From Andreprevotia chitinilytica DSM 18519 (lineage in GTDB: Bacteria; Pseudomonadota; Gammaproteobacteria; Burkholderiales; Chitinibacteraceae), in the NCBI RefSeq assembly GCF_000711875.1, contig NZ_JONM01000024.1, positions 1 to 60,835 on the forward strand: a DNA stretch of 60,835 nucleotides, read 5' to 3'. A program made the translations under genes and the position numbers. This document shows, one piece after another, positions 39,588 to 49,285 of this stretch (positions are counted from its first letter, which is position 1; each line of letters opens with the position of its first letter). Under the pieces are notes generated by a model. That model made no database searches, had not been told where the DNA came from, and worked only from the letters and a program-made list of their open reading frames with translations.

Positions 39588-39980
39588 ATGGTAGGTAAAT
39601 ACAACTACGGTACTGGCCGCCGCAAGAGCGCCGTTGCCCGTGTGTTCCTGGCTAAGGGCACTGGCAACATCGTTGTGAACGGCAAGCCGGTTGATCAATA
39701 CTTCAGCCGCGAAACCAGCCGCATGATCGTTCGTCAACCGCTGGTTCTGACTCAGAACCTCGAAGGTTTCGACGTGCTGGTCAATGTGGTCGGTGGTGGT
39801 GAAACCGGTCAGGCTGGTGCAGTTCGCCACGGTCTGACCCGTGCCCTGATCGACTACAGTGCTGATCTGAAGGGTTCGCTCAAGGCTGCTGGCCTCGTGA
39901 CCCGTGACGCTCGTGAAGTTGAGCGTAAGAAGGTCGGTCTGCGCGGCGCCCGTCGTCGCAAGCAGTTCTCCAAGCGTTAA
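39588..39980 (+). CDS. rpsI: Ribosomal protein S9
   Basis: 130 residues. [17 protein letters not shown] at the N-terminus and the basic C-terminal tail ending RRRKQFSKR, which reaches the P-site tRNA, are characteristic of S9. It is part of the 30S head. Confidence 0.98.
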   Translation: MVGKYNYGTGRRKSAVARVFLAKGTGNIVVNGKPVDQYFSRETSRMIVRQPLVLTQNLEGFDVLVNVVGGGETGQAGAVRHGLTRALIDYSADLKGSLKAAGLVTRDAREVERKKVGLRGARRRKQFSKR

Positions 39981-40000
39981 TTCGCTGCGAGATTTGCCGC

Positions 40001-40036
40001 AAACAAAGCCGCCTTTGGGCGGCTTTGTTGTTTTTT
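40001..40036 (+). terminator. Terminator after rplM-rpsI
   Basis: AACAAAGCCGCC (40002-40013) pairs with GGCGGCTTTGTT (40018-40029), followed by GTTTTTT. Confidence 0.92.
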
Positions 40037-40064
40037 AGCCGCTACAAAGCGGCAACAATTCTTG

Positions 40065-40085
40065 CGCCCGAATCCGGGCGTTTTT
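40065..40085 (+). terminator. Second hairpin-T tract upstream of argC
   Basis: CGCCCG/CGGGCG (40065-40070 and 40075-40080) with an AATC loop and TTTTT. It lies 38 bases before argC, so it may be a backup terminator or an attenuator in the argC leader. Confidence 0.7.
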
Positions 40086-40122
40086 CATTTATGATTGAGG
40101 GCTTGCTTACAAGGAGTTCACG

Positions 40123-41166
40123 ATGATCAAGGTCGGCATCGTCGGCGGTACCGGATATACCGGCGTCGAACTGCTTCGCTTGCTGGCGGGGCACAAGGGC
40201 GTGAAGGTTCACGCAGTCACATCGCGCAAGGAAGCCGGCATGAAAGTGGCCGAGATGTTCCCCAGTCTGCGTGGTTGGGTGGACGTGGCATTTTCGACCC
40301 CGGAAGAAGCCGATCTGAAATCCTGTGACGTCGTGTTCTTTGCCACTCCGCATGGCGTGGCCATGGCGCAAGCGCGTGAGTTGCTCGAAGCCGGCGTGAA
40401 GGTGATTGATCTCGCCGCCGACTTCCGTCTCAAAGACCCGGCCGAGTTCCAGAAGTGGTACGCGATGGAGCACAGCTGCACCGACTTGCTGGAAGAAGCG
40501 GTTTACGGCTTGGCCGAAGTCAATCGTGAAGCCATCAAGGGCGCGCGGTTGATTGGCATGGCGGGCTGCTACCCGACTTCTGTTCAGCTCGGCCTGCTGC
40601 CGCTACTGGAAGGTGGCAAGCAATTGATCGAAACCGATACGCTGATCGCTGACTGCAAATCCGGCGTTTCTGGTGCCGGGCGCAAGGCGGAGGTGGGCAC
40701 GTTGTTCTCCGAGGCAGGCGACAACTTCAAGGCGTATGGTGTCAAAGGCCATCGCCACTCTCCGGAAATCAATCAAGGTCTGGCTGCAATTCATGGCGCG
40801 CCGGTCAAGTTGACCTTTGTGCCGCATCTCACGCCGATGATTCGCGGCATCCATTCAACCATCTACGCACGGATCAAGCCTGAAGGGCGTGATACCGATT
40901 TCCAAAAGCTGTTCGAAGATCGTTATGCCAACGAAGTCTTCGTGGATGTCATGCCTGCCGGCAGCACGCCGGAAACACGCTCAGTGCGCGGCTCCAATAT
41001 TGCCCGTATCGCTGTGCACCGCCCGGGTAATGGTGACTTGCTGGTGATCCTGGTGGTTGAGGATAACCTTGTGAAGGGGGCCTCCGGTCAGGCAGTCCAG
41101 GTGATGAACCTGATGTTCGGCCTGCCGGAAACGCAAGGTCTTGAAGTGGTTCCGTTGTTGCCATAA
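40123..41166 (+). CDS. argC: N-acetyl-gamma-glutamyl-phosphate reductase
   Basis: 347 residues with AAGGAG before the ATG. The NADP motif [16 protein letters not shown] and the active-site GCYPTS with its cysteine are present, as is the HRHSPEI motif. It catalyses the NADPH-dependent third step of arginine synthesis. It lies directly after rpsI, as in many betaproteobacteria. Confidence 0.96.
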   Translation: MIKVGIVGGTGYTGVELLRLLAGHKGVKVHAVTSRKEAGMKVAEMFPSLRGWVDVAFSTPEEADLKSCDVVFFATPHGVAMAQARELLEAGVKVIDLAADFRLKDPAEFQKWYAMEHSCTDLLEEAVYGLAEVNREAIKGARLIGMAGCYPTSVQLGLLPLLEGGKQLIETDTLIADCKSGVSGAGRKAEVGTLFSEAGDNFKAYGVKGHRHSPEINQGLAAIHGAPVKLTFVPHLTPMIRGIHSTIYARIKPEGRDTDFQKLFEDRYANEVFVDVMPAGSTPETRSVRGSNIARIAVHRPGNGDLLVILVVEDNLVKGASGQAVQVMNLMFGLPETQGLEVVPLLP

Positions 41167-41171
41167 CGGGC

Positions 41172-41894
41172 ATGCCGTTAAAACGACTTTATCGTCTGCA
41201 GCGCGCCCATCTGACGGCGCGGCCCATGTCGCTGCAGCCCATGTTGGGTTGGCGCGCGCGGACCCTGCGATGGCTGCTGGTCCTGCTGTTGTTGGCGGGT
41301 TGCGGCGCGGGCGGTGCCTGGTATGGGTATCGCTATGGTCTGCTTACCGCCAGCGAGCGGATGTCGGCGGAAACGCGTGGCTTTGGGGTGATGCAGGAAA
41401 AGCTCGACCGCGCCGTGGAGCGTGAAGACTTGCTGAAGCAGCAGCTGAAAATGACTGAGGCAGCTCGCGATTCGCTGGCCAGCGCGGTGGCGGCCGCAGA
41501 ACAAGAAGCCGCGCGCGCGCGCCAGTCGCTGAGTTTCTTCGATGCCTTGCTGACGACCAATGATCGTAGTCGTACCGTTAGCTTTGCGGGTTGCGAGCTG
41601 CAACCCGGTGATACCCAGAATCGCTGGCGTTGGCGTCTGCTGGCGGTGCAAGGTGTCGATCGCGCATCCGAATTCAGCGGCCAGCTTGAGGTGACAGTGA
41701 GTTACCAGGTGTCCGGCAAGCGTAGCAAGGTCGATGTCAAGCCGCAGCTGGTACGTTTCCGCCACTACGGTCGACTCGAAGGTGATGTTGATTTACCAGC
41801 CAATGCCAAGCCCGAAGGATTGGAGGCGAGGCTGATGATCGACGGCCAGAAACAAGTGGCCGCAAGCTGTACCAAAAAACCGGGAGGAGTGTGA
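41172..41894 (+). CDS. Membrane-anchored coiled-coil protein (DUF6776-like)
   Basis: 240 residues. A membrane helix at about 31-53 is followed by a coiled coil at about 65-118 and a beta-rich C-terminal domain (FAGCELQPGDTQNRWRWRLLAVQGV...QLEVTVSYQVSGK). Likely held in the inner membrane with the C-terminus periplasmic. The function is unknown. It begins five bases after argC and its stop overlaps the bactofilin start, suggesting a shared cell-envelope role. Confidence 0.75.
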   Translation: MPLKRLYRLQRAHLTARPMSLQPMLGWRARTLRWLLVLLLLAGCGAGGAWYGYRYGLLTASERMSAETRGFGVMQEKLDRAVEREDLLKQQLKMTEAARDSLASAVAAAEQEAARARQSLSFFDALLTTNDRSRTVSFAGCELQPGDTQNRWRWRLLAVQGVDRASEFSGQLEVTVSYQVSGKRSKVDVKPQLVRFRHYGRLEGDVDLPANAKPEGLEARLMIDGQKQVAASCTKKPGGV

Positions 41895-42295
41895 TGTTCA
41901 AGAGCAAAAAGGGCACCCAGAAAATCGATAGCTTGATCGGGCATGGCACGTCGCTCAAAGGTGATCTCAAATTCAGCGGTGGCTTGCGGGTCGATGGCAA
42001 GGTGGTTGGCAATGTCACCAGTGCCGATGACAAGAACGGTACTTTGGTCGTTTCGGAAAAAGCCCGCATCGAAGGGTCGGTAAAGGCCAGCCACCTGATC
42101 CTGAATGGCGAGATTGTCGGCCCGATCGAAATCAATCAGTTTGTTGAATTGCAGGCGAAGGCACGGGTATCGGGTGACCTGACCTACAAGGTGCTGGAAA
42201 TGCATCCGGGCGCAGTGGTCGAAGGACGATTGGTGCCATTGGCTGGCGCACGCGTACTGATTTCCGAGGATAAACCGAAGGGTGGTACGCATTGA
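41894..42295 (+). CDS. Bactofilin
   Basis: 133 residues. Short beta repeats (TSLKGDLKFSGGLRVDGKVVGNVTS, LVVSEKARIEGSVKASHLILNGEIVGPI, ARVSGDLTYKVLEMHPGAVVEGRL) form the DUF583 right-handed beta helix of bactofilins. These polymerise without nucleotide and help localise envelope enzymes. GGGAGGAG precedes the ATG at 41894; a GTG three bases earlier is also in frame. Confidence 0.93.
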   Translation: MFKSKKGTQKIDSLIGHGTSLKGDLKFSGGLRVDGKVVGNVTSADDKNGTLVVSEKARIEGSVKASHLILNGEIVGPIEINQFVELQAKARVSGDLTYKVLEMHPGAVVEGRLVPLAGARVLISEDKPKGGTH

Positions 42296-42358
42296 CCGAG
42301 GCCGCCCGCTGGTAGATAATCCGACTGTCTTAGTCAACTATTATTGCGGGAGCCTGCA

Positions 42359-42712
42359 ATGACCACGGCAACCACCGAAATACCGAGCCCGTTCCTCTTC
42401 ACCGATGCCGCTGCCAGCAAGGTTGCGGAGTTGATCGCCGAGGAAGGCAACCCGGATCTGAAACTGCGCGTGTTTGTCACAGGTGGCGGTTGTTCCGGCT
42501 TTCAATATGGCTTTACCTTTGACGAACTGACCAACGATGATGACACCACGGTTGAAAAAGCCGGCGTGCGCCTCTTGGTTGATCCGATGAGCTACCAATA
42601 CCTCGTTGGTGCGGAAATCGATTACGTCGAAAGCCTGGAAGGCTCGCAGTTCACCATCAAGAACCCCAATGCGCAGTCGACCTGTGGTTGCGGTTCGTCG
42701 TTCTCGGTTTGA
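42359..42712 (+). CDS. erpA: A-type iron-sulfur carrier ErpA
   Basis: 117 residues. [18 protein letters not shown] and the C-terminal [11 protein letters not shown] supply the three cluster-binding cysteines of A-type carriers. ErpA delivers Fe-S clusters to apo-proteins. The start is the ATG at 42359 behind GCGGGAGCC. Its place near rplM-rpsI-argC is typical for betaproteobacteria. Confidence 0.94.
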   Translation: MTTATTEIPSPFLFTDAAASKVAELIAEEGNPDLKLRVFVTGGGCSGFQYGFTFDELTNDDDTTVEKAGVRLLVDPMSYQYLVGAEIDYVESLEGSQFTIKNPNAQSTCGCGSSFSV

Positions 42713-42741
42713 TTGATCATTTGATCAGCTGAACGTCGGGA

Positions 42742-42772
42742 AAAAAAGGAAGCTTGCGAGCTTCCTTTTTTG
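42742..42772. terminator. Terminator after erpA
   Basis: A 13-base perfect stem (AAAAAAGGAAGCT and complement) with a TGCG loop, T tract downstream and A tract upstream. Confidence 0.93.
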
Positions 42773-42830
42773 TTGCCTGCAAGAATCGCGTTAATCTTCT
42801 GCTGGTTGCCGTTACGCAGGGGTATCACGC

Positions 42831-44333
42831 ATGTTCGAGTCCGCAGAGCTTGGTCACGAAATCGACAAGGCTACTTATCGCCAACAAGAAGCCGAGCTGC
42901 GCGAAGCCTTGCTGGCCGCCCAGCTCGCGCTCAAACAGCGTAGCGAGTTCCCCGTCATCATCGTGCTCGCTGGCATGCCGTCGGCGGGCAAGGGCGAAAT
43001 TGCCAACCTGCTGACCGAATGGATGGACCCGCGCCATATCAGCACGCTTGCGTTCGACGCCTCCAACGATGAAGAAGCGGCCCGACCGCCGTTCTGGCGC
43101 TTCTGGCGCGCGTTGCCGCCCAAGGGCAATATCGGCATCGTGTTTGGTAGCTGGTACGCCGACCCGCTCTGGCATTGGAATCGCAAGGATAGCGTTCAGG
43201 TCGAGCGTCGAATCGAGCGCATCGTGCGACTGGAGAAATTGCTGACTGACGACGGTGCCTTGGTGCTGAAGTTCTGGCTGCATCTTTCCAAGGATCGGCT
43301 GAAGAAGCGCCTGAAGCAGCTCGCCGCTGACCCCCGTACTGCTTGGCGCGTGACCAAGGACGACAAGCGCGTGCTCAAGGAGTACGACGGGCATAGCGCG
43401 CATTACCAGTACTTGCTCACTCATACCAATCAAGCCGACTCAGCCTGGCGGGTGGTAGAGGGCTGGGACGCGAATTACCGCGCCTTATCGGTCGGCCGGC
43501 AAGTGCTTGAGGCCATTCAGCACCATCTGGCCCGCGAATCGGTCAGGCAGCGCCGGATCGAGGCCGCACCCTTGCAACCGTCGATTGACGGCGTGCGCTT
43601 GCTGGATACGCTCAAGCTTGGGCACGCGCTGACCAAGGACGCACACAAGGCCAAGCTGGAACTGTTGCAAGGACGGCTCAACGGCTTGGTGCGTGATCCA
43701 CGTTTCGCCAAACATGCTGTCGTTGCCGTCTTCGAAGGCATGGATGCAGCCGGCAAGGGTGGGGCGATTCGCCGCGTCACGGCGGCGCTCGATGCGCGCC
43801 AGTATCGTGTTGTGCCGATTGCCGCGCCGAGCGATGAAGAACGGGCGCAGCCCTATCTATGGCGCTTCTGGCGACATGTGCCGGCACGGGGCCGCCTCGT
43901 GATCTTTGATCGTTCGTGGTACGGCCGCGTGCTGGTCGAGCGCGTAGAGGGGTTTGCCGCGCAGGCGGAATGGCTGCGGGCCTACACCGAGATCAATGAT
44001 TTCGAAGCCCAGCTCGACGATGCTGGCGTGATCGTGGTCAAGTTCTGGCTTGCAGTCAGCAAAGACGAACAGCTCGCCCGTTTCAAAGAACGTGAAGTGG
44101 TGGAGTGGAAGCGTTTTAAAATCACCGATGAGGATTGGCGCAATCGCGAAAAATGGGACGACTACATCGCCGCCGGTAGCGATATGATCGAGCGCACCAG
44201 TACGCCGTTTGCGCCGTGGCATCTGATCGGCGCCAACAACAAATACCATGCGCGTATCCAGGTGCTGGAAGCCTTGTGCGACGCGATCGAATCCCGTTTC
44301 CAACAAAAAACCTCTGGTAAACAAAAGGACTGA
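42831..44333 (+). CDS. pap: Polyphosphate:AMP phosphotransferase (tandem PPK2)
   Basis: 500 residues made of two PPK2 domains. Each begins with a Walker-like loop: VIIVLAGMPSAGKGEI near residue 42 and VAVFEGMDAAGKGGAI near residue 302. FWRFWRALPPKG and LWRFWRHVPARG are the matching lid motifs. Two-domain PPK2 proteins phosphorylate AMP to ADP using polyphosphate. The second domain retains DRSWYGRVLVERV and is likely catalytic, while the first is degenerate. rutE-like follows after six bases. Confidence 0.92.
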   Translation: MFESAELGHEIDKATYRQQEAELREALLAAQLALKQRSEFPVIIVLAGMPSAGKGEIANLLTEWMDPRHISTLAFDASNDEEAARPPFWRFWRALPPKGNIGIVFGSWYADPLWHWNRKDSVQVERRIERIVRLEKLLTDDGALVLKFWLHLSKDRLKKRLKQLAADPRTAWRVTKDDKRVLKEYDGHSAHYQYLLTHTNQADSAWRVVEGWDANYRALSVGRQVLEAIQHHLARESVRQRRIEAAPLQPSIDGVRLLDTLKLGHALTKDAHKAKLELLQGRLNGLVRDPRFAKHAVVAVFEGMDAAGKGGAIRRVTAALDARQYRVVPIAAPSDEERAQPYLWRFWRHVPARGRLVIFDRSWYGRVLVERVEGFAAQAEWLRAYTEINDFEAQLDDAGVIVVKFWLAVSKDEQLARFKEREVVEWKRFKITDEDWRNREKWDDYIAAGSDMIERTSTPFAPWHLIGANNKYHARIQVLEALCDAIESRFQQKTSGKQKD

Positions 44334-44339
44334 TAAGCC

Positions 44340-44936
44340 ATGTCGACCCCGACTCAACTCGATGCCAATGCCCTCGATCAGCTCTTCCGTAGTGCCCGTA
44401 CATTCAATCGCTTTCAGGATCGCGAAGTCGGCGACGAAACGATTGCCGCGCTCTATGACTTGGCTAAATGGGGGCCGACTTCGGCCAACTCGTCGCCGGC
44501 CCGCTTTGTGTTCGTCAAATCCCAGGCTGCCAAGGAAAAGCTCAAGCCGGCGCTGGCTGCCGGTAATCTCGACAAGACCATGATTGCGCCGGTGACGGTG
44601 ATCGTGGCGTTTGATCTCGAGTTTTACGAGGAACTGCCCACGCTGTTCCCACACGCCGATGCGAGAAGCTGGTTTGTCGGCAACGAGAAGGCGATCCAGA
44701 CCGCCGCAATGCGCAATGGCAGTCTGCAGGGCGCCTATTTGATCCTGGCTGCGCGCGCCTTGGGCCTTGATTGCGGGCCGATGTCCGGCTTCGATAATGC
44801 GGTTGTCGACGAAGCATTTTTTGCTGGTACAACCTGGCGTTCCAACTTCCTGATCAACCTCGGTTATGGGGAGCCAGGCACGCCGCATCCGCGTAATCCG
44901 CGACTCGATTTTGCGACCGCCTGCCGGATCGAATAA
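44340..44936 (+). CDS. RutE-like nitroreductase-family FMN reductase
   Basis: 198 residues. [33 protein letters not shown] and [27 protein letters not shown] are typical of the RutE/HadB branch of FMN nitroreductases. RutE reduces malonic semialdehyde in the pyrimidine catabolic Rut pathway, but no other rut gene is here, so the substrate is uncertain. Co-transcribed with pap. Confidence 0.88.
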   Translation: MSTPTQLDANALDQLFRSARTFNRFQDREVGDETIAALYDLAKWGPTSANSSPARFVFVKSQAAKEKLKPALAAGNLDKTMIAPVTVIVAFDLEFYEELPTLFPHADARSWFVGNEKAIQTAAMRNGSLQGAYLILAARALGLDCGPMSGFDNAVVDEAFFAGTTWRSNFLINLGYGEPGTPHPRNPRLDFATACRIE

Positions 44937-44965
44937 GCTCCGCCTTTGGGGAGAAAAACAAGAGC

Positions 44966-46045
44966 ATGGCGGACTGGAGTATTTGGAAGGCGCTGGAAGA
45001 CTGGCGGATGAAAAAACACGAGCTTGAGCCCGTGTTTGCTCGCGCCGGGCTATCCAGCGATCTGGAAACGCTGGCCAACCGGATCGCTGTCGACATGCGC
45101 CGCTCGCCACCGACACCCCCCTTGGTGAGCGGTGACGAGCATCGCGATCGCGAAGAACTCAAGCGCTACCGCGAGGGCTATTACCGGCATTACGACGAGC
45201 CCTTGTACAAAGTCGAAACCATGCTCACGCATGCCTGGGTGCCCGAGGCCGCGCCGATTGCCGCTGAGATCAAGGCCGAAGTGGCACGCATTCGCGACAC
45301 GCTCAGGACAAATCCGGGCCGAGTCCCGGATTTCGACCCGCTCGAAGCATTGATGGGCCACTACGTTCGGCTGGATCACCCGAAATATCCAATCCCCGAG
45401 TCCGTACTCACCGAGCGTCGGAATGTGTTGGCGGACGTCGCTGGCTATCCCTTGTTGGTACAGCACGCGATGTCTGAGCCATTCAACGATTCGATCCCGC
45501 CGCTGACCTCTGAAGATTTCCATGTCGAGTTGGGCGAGCGTTTGCAAGCCTATCTGGAAACGCCGTGGCTGCACTGCCAGGTGGTCACGCGTTGGTTCGT
45601 CACGCTGGTGCTCGATGCCGCCTTGGCATGCAAGAAACGCGACGCGGCGGATGAAAACCGCATCATTGCCATGCTCTCCCATCGCTGGCCGACCTTGTCG
45701 CTCTGGTTGCCTGGCTTTGAGTACGCGGATCAGATCTGGTATCTGCTGATCATCTGCATCACCATCGGCGCGCTGTTCATGGAGTGGTGGCCGCTGGCGA
45801 TTCCGCTGATGGTTTGGCTCGTATTGTCCAAGGGTGCGCACCGCCGTGAGCGCAAGCTGATTGAACGCAAGCGCGAGCAGATCGCGGCAAGGGCGCTCAC
45901 GATGAAACGGGTGCGCGACCGTTTTGCCGCTGGCCAGACCTCGCTGGAAAAGCTGTCATATCAATTGCGACAGCTCGATGAGCAGGGCGAATATTTCGGC
46001 GATCCGGTGTATCAGGCGCTGAAGCTCCATCACCACGAAGCGTGA
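44966..46045 (+). CDS. Hypothetical membrane protein
   Basis: 359 residues. The N-terminal 250 residues are soluble and charged. Two adjacent membrane helices (about 257-290, QIWYLLIICITIGALFMEWWPLAIPLMVWLVLS) precede a basic helical tail. I do not recognise a family. It lies 29 bases after the rutE-like gene with AAAACAAGAGC upstream, so it may be in the same transcript. Confidence 0.8.
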   Translation: MADWSIWKALEDWRMKKHELEPVFARAGLSSDLETLANRIAVDMRRSPPTPPLVSGDEHRDREELKRYREGYYRHYDEPLYKVETMLTHAWVPEAAPIAAEIKAEVARIRDTLRTNPGRVPDFDPLEALMGHYVRLDHPKYPIPESVLTERRNVLADVAGYPLLVQHAMSEPFNDSIPPLTSEDFHVELGERLQAYLETPWLHCQVVTRWFVTLVLDAALACKKRDAADENRIIAMLSHRWPTLSLWLPGFEYADQIWYLLIICITIGALFMEWWPLAIPLMVWLVLSKGAHRRERKLIERKREQIAARALTMKRVRDRFAAGQTSLEKLSYQLRQLDEQGEYFGDPVYQALKLHHHEA

Positions 46046-46092
46046 GTGATGGGCGCCCTTGGTTCCTGCCGGGCTACCCCATCAAACCGAAC

Positions 46093-46866
46093 TCAGCGAG
46101 CAAGCCAGTGTGGCTTTCCATCGATGAACATCACCAGTTCGCTGGCCGACATCTTGTTCCAGGTTTCGTTATCGGTGAGCGGCTGCGTGGCGATGACGGC
46201 GACTTGATCATCTGGCGTGGTGACGCGGGAAAAGTCCACGTCCACGTCGGCATCGGACAAATGCGCGGTCGAAAACGGCGATTTGCGCACCACGTAGAAA
46301 AGATTGGTGCTGCAATGCGCGAACAGGGCGCGACCATCCGAGAGCAGGAAATTGAAGGTGCCGAACTGCGATAGATAGCGGGTGAATTTGTCGAGTACGC
46401 CATGCAGCTCCGGCAGTGAGGGCGATTCCGGAAATTCGACCGCCAACATATTCAGTAGCCAGCAGAATGCATGCTCGCTGTCGGTGCAGCCGACGGGTTG
46501 GAAGCGGCCCCCCGTCAGATCCGGGCGCTCGGTCAGGGTGCCGTTATGCGCAAAGATCCAATACCGGCCCCAAAGCTCGCGCTGGAAGGGGTGTGTGTTG
46601 GCGAGCGATACCGCACCTTGGGTCGCCTTGCGGATATGTGCGATGACCGAGCGGCTCTTGATCGGGTAGTTGCGTACCAGATCGGCAACCGGCGAAGTGC
46701 ACGAGGGTTGGTAGTCGAGGAAGATCCGGCAGCCGTGATCTTCGAAAAATGCAATTCCCCAGCCATCTGCATGCTCGTCGGTCAGCCCGCCGCGGCGACG
46801 GAAACCTTCGAATGAAAACACGATATCGGTTGGCACGTTGCAACTCATGCCCAGCAGCTGGCACAC
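46093..46866 (-). CDS. Class II glutamine amidotransferase (YafJ-like)
   Basis: 257 residues starting at GTG 46866, which places the nucleophile Cys at position 2 as required. DEHADGWGIAFF, HIRKAT and FAHNGTL are glutaminase-site motifs. The protein is a stand-alone Ntn-hydrolase of the YafJ type, whose acceptor is unknown. It is divergent from the FliD-like gene. Confidence 0.9.
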   Translation of the reverse strand: MCQLLGMSCNVPTDIVFSFEGFRRRGGLTDEHADGWGIAFFEDHGCRIFLDYQPSCTSPVADLVRNYPIKSRSVIAHIRKATQGAVSLANTHPFQRELWGRYWIFAHNGTLTERPDLTGGRFQPVGCTDSEHAFCWLLNMLAVEFPESPSLPELHGVLDKFTRYLSQFGTFNFLLSDGRALFAHCSTNLFYVVRKSPFSTAHLSDADVDVDFSRVTTPDDQVAVIATQPLTDNETWNKMSASELVMFIDGKPHWLAR

Positions 46867-46943
46867 GTCTGTTTTTCCTTTTCCTTCATTGACTTAGGGC
46901 GTAGATTCGAAACATGGCTCGTCAGTTCTGACGGAGGTACGCC

Positions 46944-48311
46944 ATGGATATTTCGACGACCGGGCTCAGCTCGATCGGACGCCTGAGCCTATTGTACGGC
47001 GCATTCGGAGCAAGTGCTTACAGCAGTATTGGTGATCTGGCCGCTAGTGCACGCTTGTATCCCTCGGGTTCGGTACTGCAAAGCAGCCTGACCAACTTTG
47101 GTGTTTTAAGTAGCAACACCGATACGGTGCAGCTGTCGTCGCTCGGTCAGACCCAATCGGCACTGGCGGGTTTGCAGCAGGCACTCAAGTCGCTGACCGT
47201 TGCAGCCGTCCAGACGCCTATTGCGGCGACCTCCAGCAACAGCAAAATACTGACCGCGACGGCGGATGCGAACCGAGTGATTCCCGCTGGGGAGCAAGTG
47301 ACCGTCAACCAGCTGGCGACCGGTCAGACGGTGGAGAGCGCTCATTTTGCCAACGCAGAAGCCGTGATCGGCAGCGGTCGTTTGAGCTTCCAGTTTGGCA
47401 ACGTGTCCGGCAATATCTTGCATGCCAACGGCAGTGCGGTGAGCGTCGTGATCAATCCGGGGGATGCGAGCCTTTCGGGTATCGCCAACTCGATCAACCA
47501 TGCAAATGTTGGCGTCACGGCGAAGGTATTGTCCGACAGCACCGGTAGTTGGCTATCGCTGAGTAGTACGCAGACCGGAATCAATGCCGCATTCAGCATT
47601 AACGTCAGTGATGATAAGGGCGTGGCGGGCGGTTTATCGCAACTGGCCTTTAGCCCGGTCAGCAACAGTAACGGACTCACGTTGAAACAAGCAGCGCAGA
47701 ACGCGAACGTCACCGCCGGAAGTCGGACACTGGCATCGACCTCGAACCAGGTTAGTGACACGGCCACCGGGACAACGCTGAATCTGCAAGCGACCGGGAC
47801 AGCAACCCTCAGTTTTGCTCGCGATACCAAGGCGATCGGGCAATCGGTGCAGAGCCTGGTCAATGCCTATAACGCAGCGCAATCGTCGTTGGGGCAGCTT
47901 GGCGGCCTGCAAGCGTCGCAATCGCTGACGAGGCTGGCGCGAGCGCTGGATCAGACGCAGGCGGGATCGGGCACTGCACGTGTTTCTTTGGCCGATCTCG
48001 GCATCACGCACCAACAAAACGGTAGCTTGGCGTTGGATACCACCAAGTTAAACAGCGCTTTGCAACGTGCGCCAGATAGCGTTGGCGAATGGCTGGGTAA
48101 CGCCGCACAAGCGCTGAACCGGACGGCGCAAGCTGCGCAAACGAGCAATTTCACTGCCGCGATCCAGGTGCAACGCAGCAGTTTTGCATCGAGCCTGGTG
48201 CAGGCACAGCAGCAAACGAGTACGTCGCCGCTGTTCAGTGGCACGGGTTATCAGCTCAACAGCCGAACACTGTACGGTTTACAGCAATATTTGAATGTCT
48301 CGTTGCTGTGA
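46944..48311 (+). CDS. FliD-like (flagellar cap-related) protein, orphan
   Basis: 455 residues, Ser/Thr/Asn/Gln-rich without a signal peptide, as expected for a flagellar-exported protein. Residues 110-190 and 320-420 fit FliD (ITVNQLA-like, IGQSVQSLVNAYNAAQSSLGQL, ADLGITHQQNGSLALDTTKLNSALQRAPDSVGEWL). The usual conserved FliD N-terminus is weak. No flagellin, FliS or FliT gene is adjacent, so it is isolated. GGAGG sits before the ATG. It may cap a filament or be a repurposed adhesin-like relative. Confidence 0.7.
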   Translation: MDISTTGLSSIGRLSLLYGAFGASAYSSIGDLAASARLYPSGSVLQSSLTNFGVLSSNTDTVQLSSLGQTQSALAGLQQALKSLTVAAVQTPIAATSSNSKILTATADANRVIPAGEQVTVNQLATGQTVESAHFANAEAVIGSGRLSFQFGNVSGNILHANGSAVSVVINPGDASLSGIANSINHANVGVTAKVLSDSTGSWLSLSSTQTGINAAFSINVSDDKGVAGGLSQLAFSPVSNSNGLTLKQAAQNANVTAGSRTLASTSNQVSDTATGTTLNLQATGTATLSFARDTKAIGQSVQSLVNAYNAAQSSLGQLGGLQASQSLTRLARALDQTQAGSGTARVSLADLGITHQQNGSLALDTTKLNSALQRAPDSVGEWLGNAAQALNRTAQAAQTSNFTAAIQVQRSSFASSLVQAQQQTSTSPLFSGTGYQLNSRTLYGLQQYLNVSLL

Positions 48312-48335
48312 GATGAGAGGAATACGCGAAAAAAA

Positions 48336-48360
48336 GCCCGGCGATGTGCCGGGCGTTTTT
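48336..48360. terminator. Bidirectional terminator between fliD-like and fabI
   Basis: GCCCGGC (48336-48342) pairs with GCCGGGC (48348-48354), flanked by an A tract and a T tract, serving both convergent genes. Confidence 0.88.
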
Positions 48361-48376
48361 ATTGCGCAGGGCTGAA

Positions 48377-49162
48377 TTATTCGCCCAAAGACAAGGCGCC
48401 GATGCTGTAACCCGCATCCACATGCACGATATTGCCGGTCATGCCGGATGCCAGTGGCGACATCAGGAAGGCGGCGACGTTGCCGACTTCTTCCTGGCTC
48501 ACGTTGCGCTTGAGCGGGGTCGCGTCCGCAGCGGCTTTCAAGAGCTTGCCGAAACCAGCGATACCGGCAGCAGCCAGTGTCTTGATCGGACCAGCGGAAA
48601 TGCCATATACACGGATACCTTTTTCCGGGCCGAGCGAGGCGGCCATGAAGCGCACGTTAGCTTCGAGCGATGCCTTGGCCAAGCCCATCACGTTGTAATT
48701 CGGGATCGCCCGTTCGGCGCCGAGATAGGTGAGGGTGATCAGGCCGGCGTTCTCGTTCAGCATCGGGCGGGCGGCCTTCGCCAGTGCGGCGAAGCTGTAG
48801 GAACTGATATCGTGCGAAATGCGGAAGTTCTCGCGGGTGACGGAATCGAGATAGTCGCCAGACAACGCATCGCGCGGGGCGAAGGCAATCGAGTGCACCA
48901 AGCCATCGAGGCCGTCCCAGTGTTTTTTCAGATCAACGAACAGCTGGTCGATTTGCGCGTCGCTGGCGACATCGCACGGCAATACCAAGGTCGAGTCGAA
49001 GTCCGCGGCCAACTTCACGACGCGATCCTTCATGTCTTCATTCACATAGGTGAAGGCGAGTTCTGCGCCTTCGCGCTTGCAGGCAGTGGCGATGCCATAG
49101 GCAATCGAGCGGTTGGAAAGCAGACCGCAAATCAGGATTTTTTTGCCGGCGAGAAAGCCCAT
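48377..49162 (-). CDS. fabI: Enoyl-ACP reductase (NADH)
   Basis: 261 residues. [31 protein letters not shown] is the FabI nucleotide-binding start. The catalytic Tyr and Lys are in [12 protein letters not shown] (Tyr-x6-Lys), and [13 protein letters not shown] is also diagnostic. It performs the last reduction of each fatty-acid elongation cycle and is the usual triclosan target. Confidence 0.97.
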   Translation of the reverse strand: MGFLAGKKILICGLLSNRSIAYGIATACKREGAELAFTYVNEDMKDRVVKLAADFDSTLVLPCDVASDAQIDQLFVDLKKHWDGLDGLVHSIAFAPRDALSGDYLDSVTRENFRISHDISSYSFAALAKAARPMLNENAGLITLTYLGAERAIPNYNVMGLAKASLEANVRFMAASLGPEKGIRVYGISAGPIKTLAAAGIAGFGKLLKAAADATPLKRNVSQEEVGNVAAFLMSPLASGMTGNIVHVDAGYSIGALSLGE

Positions 49163-49217
49163 GTGTTTCTTCCTTGCTTATCAGAATAGTCGCGCGATTA
49201 TAGCGAAACAGATGTAG

Positions 49218-49245
49218 AAAACCCGGCCTGAGCCGGGTTTTTCGC
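49218..49245 (-). terminator. Terminator after ygfZ
   Basis: AAAACCCGGC/GCCGGGTTTT arms (49218-49227 and 49232-49241) with a CTGA loop; the outer TAGCGAA...TTCGCTA bases extend the symmetry. Confidence 0.85.
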
Positions 49246-49285
49246 TAAACGTCCGTTTTGAGTTTGGTGCTGAAGCGGCCCTGAA

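Noticed and set aside
43857-45116. 419-codon open frame antisense to pap and the rutE-like gene
   Set aside because: It covers two well-identified genes and their junction and contains no domain.
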